7,518 bases of DNA from Nitrospiraceae bacterium (GTDB taxonomy: Bacteria > Nitrospirota > Nitrospiria > Nitrospirales > Nitrospiraceae): the NCBI GenBank assembly GCA_014534095.1, contig JACVSD010000080.1, positions 1 through 7,518 on the forward strand. Reading direction: 5' to 3'. A model generated the notes under the pieces. It did not search any database, was not told where the DNA came from, and saw nothing but the letters and a program-made list of their open reading frames with translations. Below, one piece after another: positions 5,649 to 7,518 of this stretch. Both the position numbers and the translations under genes were made by a program. Position 1 is the first letter of the stretch; each line of letters starts with the position of its first letter.

Positions 5649-6574
5649 ACACGACATTGCATAAAGACATCACCGAACTGATCGGGAAGACTCCCCTCGT
5701 CAGATTGAATCGGTTATCTAAGCCCGGCTCCGCGACGATCTACGGCAAAGTCGAATTTTTCAATCCCGGCGGCAGCGTCAAAGATCGGATCTGCCTCAAC
5801 ATGATCAATGAAGCCGAGCGGACCGGGAAGCTGAAGCCTGGCGGAACCATCGTCGAACCGACGAGCGGCAACACGGGAATTGGGTTGGCCCTGGTGGCCG
5901 CCGTACGCGGGTACAAACTTATTCTAGTCATGCCGGAGAGCATGAGCATGGAGCGGGCCAGCCTGTTATCCTCCTACGGCGCTCAACTCGTGTTGACGCC
6001 GGCCTGGGAAGGCATGAAAGGCTCCATCAAGGAAGCGGAAAGCATCCTGGCACAAAATCCATCGTATTTTATGCCCGACCAATTTTCGAATCAGGCCAAC
6101 CCGGCCATGCACAAGGCGACGACGGCCCAGGAAATCTGGGATGCGCTCGAAGGAAAGATCGATGCGTTCGTGGCGGCAGTGGGCACCGGCGGAACCATCA
6201 CCGGCTGTGGAGAAGTCTTCAAGGAACGGAATCCGTCGGTCAAAGTGATCGCTGTGGAGCCGGCCGGCTCTCCCGTGCTCTCAGGTGGCGACCCCGGTCC
6301 GCATAAGATTCAAGGCATCGGTGCCGGCTTTATCCCCGCAGTGCTCAACCGGAAGGTCATTGATCGGGTGCTGACCGTGACAGATGATGAGGCTTACCAG
6401 ACGGCGAAGCAGCTATCGAAGAAAGAAGGGCTGCTCGTTGGAATTTCGGCCGGCGCCAATGTATTCGCTTCCCAGAAAATCGCCGAGGAGCTCGGTCCAG
6501 GGAAGAACGTCGTGACGATCCTGTGCGACACGGGCGAGCGCTACATCAGCATCGAGAAATATTTCAATATTTGA
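5645..6574 (+). CDS. PLP-dependent cysteine synthase (CysK/CysM family)
   Basis: This 309-residue enzyme is full length for the O-acetylserine sulfhydrylase family, a cytoplasmic fold-type II PLP enzyme that makes cysteine from an activated serine and a sulfur donor. Lys46 in NPGGSVKDR forms the Schiff base. PTSGNTG (72-78) binds the substrate carboxylate, GTGGTITG (180-187) holds the PLP phosphate, and Ser268 in GISAGA contacts the pyridine nitrogen. The PGPHKIQGIGAGF stretch (217-229) is typical of CysK. Overlap with the sulfur-carrier gene and the nearby E1-like gene point to possible use of carrier-bound thiocarboxylate, as in Mycobacterium CysM with CysO, but sequence alone cannot separate this from ordinary sulfide use, nor O-acetylserine from O-phosphoserine. 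It starts at GTG 5645, overlapping the carrier stop, with a ribosome site in the carrier's final codons. A MITE-like element follows about 25 bases after the stop. Confidence 0.92.
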   Translation: MNTTLHKDITELIGKTPLVRLNRLSKPGSATIYGKVEFFNPGGSVKDRICLNMINEAERTGKLKPGGTIVEPTSGNTGIGLALVAAVRGYKLILVMPESMSMERASLLSSYGAQLVLTPAWEGMKGSIKEAESILAQNPSYFMPDQFSNQANPAMHKATTAQEIWDALEGKIDAFVAAVGTGGTITGCGEVFKERNPSVKVIAVEPAGSPVLSGGDPGPHKIQGIGAGFIPAVLNRKVIDRVLTVTDDEAYQTAKQLSKKEGLLVGISAGANVFASQKIAEELGPGKNVVTILCDTGERYISIEKYFNI

Positions 6575-6593
6575 TCCTCTCTTTGATGAGTTG

Positions 6594-6600
6594 AAGGAGG
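6594..6600 (+). promoter_or_regulatory. Near-perfect Shine-Dalgarno apparently separated from the moeB/thiF start
   Basis: AAGGAGG lies 20 bases after the cysteine synthase stop codon and directly at the left end of the inverted-repeat element. The real downstream start codon is at 6728, 127 bases away. As it stands it could only serve a 23- or 26-codon frame that runs inside the element (6602 or 6611 to 6682). Its position suggests that it was once the ribosome site of the E1-like gene. Confidence 0.45.
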
Positions 6601-6719
6601 GATGATCAAAATGGTGGTCCAGCAAGGCCAGGCGAGAAGAAGCCGGAGGCGTACCCTCTGGGGTACAATGAGGATTTCTTAGAGCCGAGCACGAAGCTGG
6701 CGGCCATTTTCAGCATCCC
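6599..6719. repeat. MITE-like inverted-repeat element, better preserved copy
   Basis: This 121-bp palindromic element lies between the cysteine synthase and the E1-like gene. The left arm (6599-6623) begins GGGATGATCAAAATGG. The right arm read on the minus strand (6719-6696) begins GGGATGCTGAAAATGG, and about 20 of 25 positions agree. At the centre GTACCC (6651-6656) and GGGTAC (6661-6666) form a perfect stem with a TCTG loop, so the transcript should fold into one long interrupted hairpin. The ends match those of the degenerate element at 4012-4278. No transposase is encoded. Within the operon it may stabilise the upstream mRNA or attenuate expression of the downstream gene. I recall similar intergenic repeats from Nitrospira genomes, but that could not be checked here. 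Confidence 0.68.
6651..6666. repeat. Perfect central hairpin of the element
   Basis: GTACCC and GGGTAC pair over 6 bp around a TCTG tetraloop at the midpoint of the 6599-6719 element. There is no following U-run on the plus strand, so this is a structural core rather than a canonical terminator. Confidence 0.6.
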
Positions 6720-6727
6720 GTGGGACA

Positions 6728-7518
6728 ATGGAATTTACGGAAGAGCAGATCAATCGATACAGCCGGCACATCTTGCTACCTGAGGTCGGCGGTAAGGGTC
6801 AGAAGAAGATCGCCAAGGCAAAGATCCTTTTAGTCGGTGCCGGGGGACTTGGCTCACCGGCGGCCCTCTACCTGGCGGCTGCCGGAGTAGGCACGATCGG
6901 CTTGATCGATAGCGATGTGGTGGACCTCACCAACCTGCAGCGTCAGATCCTCCATCACACCTCGGATGTAGGGCGACCGAAGGTGCAGTCCGGGAAAGAA
7001 AAGATCCAAGCCTTGAATCCCGACGTCCATGTTTCGTTGTATGAAGAACGGCTGACTGCCGGCAATGCGCTGAAGATCTTCAGCGACTATGACGTCGTCA
7101 TCGACGGGGTGGACAATTTCACCGCCAAATTCTTGATCAACGACGCCTGCTTCTTTGCCGATAAGCCGCTCGTCCACGGCGGCATCTTGCGTTTCGACGG
7201 CCGTGTGACCACCATCATCCCGAAGAGATCGGCGTGCTATCGCTGCGTGTTCAAGACGCCGCCTCCGGCCGGTCTGGTGGCGTCCTGTCAGGAAGCCGGT
7301 GTCATCGGCGTGCTGGCCGGCATCATTGGGACCATTCAAGCCACGGAAGCGCTGAAGCTGGTGCTGGGCATCGGACGGCCGCTCACCGACCGGATCATGG
7401 ACTTCGATGCCAAGAAAACGCAGTTCCGCGAAATCAAAGTCAAACGCAATCCCAAGTGCCCGCTATGCGGTGACGAACCCACGATCACCCAATTGTTTGA
7501 CGACGGAGATCCTTATGC
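6728..7518 (+). CDS. moeB: E1-like MoeB/ThiF family adenylyltransferase (cut by window end)
   Basis: The first 263 codons are present; the stop lies past the right edge. The N-terminus (RYSRHILLPEVGGKGQ, 10-25) is characteristic of MoeB/ThiF. The ATP-binding loop is GAGGLG (37-42), followed by Asp61/Asp63 and NLQRQ (69-73) and Lys85. DGVDNF (126-131) gives the Mg-binding Asp. Four zinc cysteines are in place: C170/C173 and C244/C247. Cys187 in SCQEAGV is the likely catalytic or thioester-type cysteine. The enzyme should adenylate the C-terminal glycine of the small sulfur carrier encoded two genes upstream. Residue 263 lies near the usual end of a MoeB; whether a rhodanese domain follows cannot be seen. 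The assignment to MoeB rather than ThiF or a carrier-specific E1 is uncertain. The start ATG at 6728 has almost no Shine-Dalgarno (GGGA only 2 nt upstream) and begins 8 bases after the repeat element. Confidence 0.9.
   Translation, partial: MEFTEEQINRYSRHILLPEVGGKGQKKIAKAKILLVGAGGLGSPAALYLAAAGVGTIGLIDSDVVDLTNLQRQILHHTSDVGRPKVQSGKEKIQALNPDVHVSLYEERLTAGNALKIFSDYDVVIDGVDNFTAKFLINDACFFADKPLVHGGILRFDGRVTTIIPKRSACYRCVFKTPPPAGLVASCQEAGVIGVLAGIIGTIQATEALKLVLGIGRPLTDRIMDFDAKKTQFREIKVKRNPKCPLCGDEPTITQLFDDGDPY

Noticed and set aside
6854..7339. A 161-codon minus-strand open frame inside the E1-like gene
   Set aside because: It is antisense to an unmistakable MoeB/ThiF sequence with ATP-binding and zinc motifs, so it is a reading-frame shadow.
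1..7518. CRISPR array, tRNA or rRNA genes, phage or insertion-sequence transposase
   Set aside because: No regularly spaced direct repeats, cloverleaf sequences, rRNA stretches or transposase-like proteins could be found on either strand.

Overview
The window looks like chromosomal DNA of a GC-rich Gram-negative bacterium, most likely a Nitrospira-type organism. The reasons are the base composition, the exported proteins, and an intergenic inverted-repeat element present in two diverged copies whose ends resemble repeats I remember from Nitrospira genomes. The taxonomic call is an inference and was not checked by any search.

Layout. Minus strand, left edge: the first 241 codons of a secreted animal-type haem peroxidase (1-725), followed by a 444-base non-coding stretch (726-1169) with a candidate promoter, a small hairpin and a cluster of CTAG palindromes. 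Minus strand 1170-3971: a tight three-gene unit, transcribed as FAD-dependent monooxygenase, then a nucleotidyltransferase-fold protein whose active-site Asp pair is Asn-x-Asn, then a TPM-domain membrane protein. The genes are separated by 4 nt and by a 4-nt ATGA overlap. Positions 4012-4278 hold a degenerate MITE-like inverted-repeat element. Minus strand 4278-5218: a hypothetical 125-residue protein overlapping (ATGA) a secreted single-HKD phospholipase D/Nuc-type nuclease. Positions 5219-5447 are a divergent promoter region. Plus strand 5448 to the right edge: a sulfur-transfer operon of a ThiS/MoaD-like sulfur carrier, a PLP cysteine synthase overlapping it by GTGA, a second and better preserved copy of the MITE-like element, and an E1-like MoeB/ThiF activating enzyme cut by the window end.

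Functional reading. The plus-strand operon encodes a protein-bound-sulfur route. The E1-like enzyme would adenylate the carrier's C-terminus so that it can be thiocarboxylated, and the PLP enzyme could use that thiocarboxylate or free sulfide to make cysteine (the CysO/CysM/Mec theme). The carrier ends Gly-Gly-Gly-Leu rather than Gly-Gly, so a C-terminal trimming protease (JAMM/Mec type) would be expected, perhaps just past the right edge.

The most unusual observation is that the 121-bp repeat between the cysteine synthase and moeB/thiF genes appears to sit between a near-perfect Shine-Dalgarno sequence and the moeB/thiF start codon. Removing it in silico restores an ideal ribosome binding site. 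Nothing here proves a wholly new system; the rest is recognisable families in somewhat unusual combinations.
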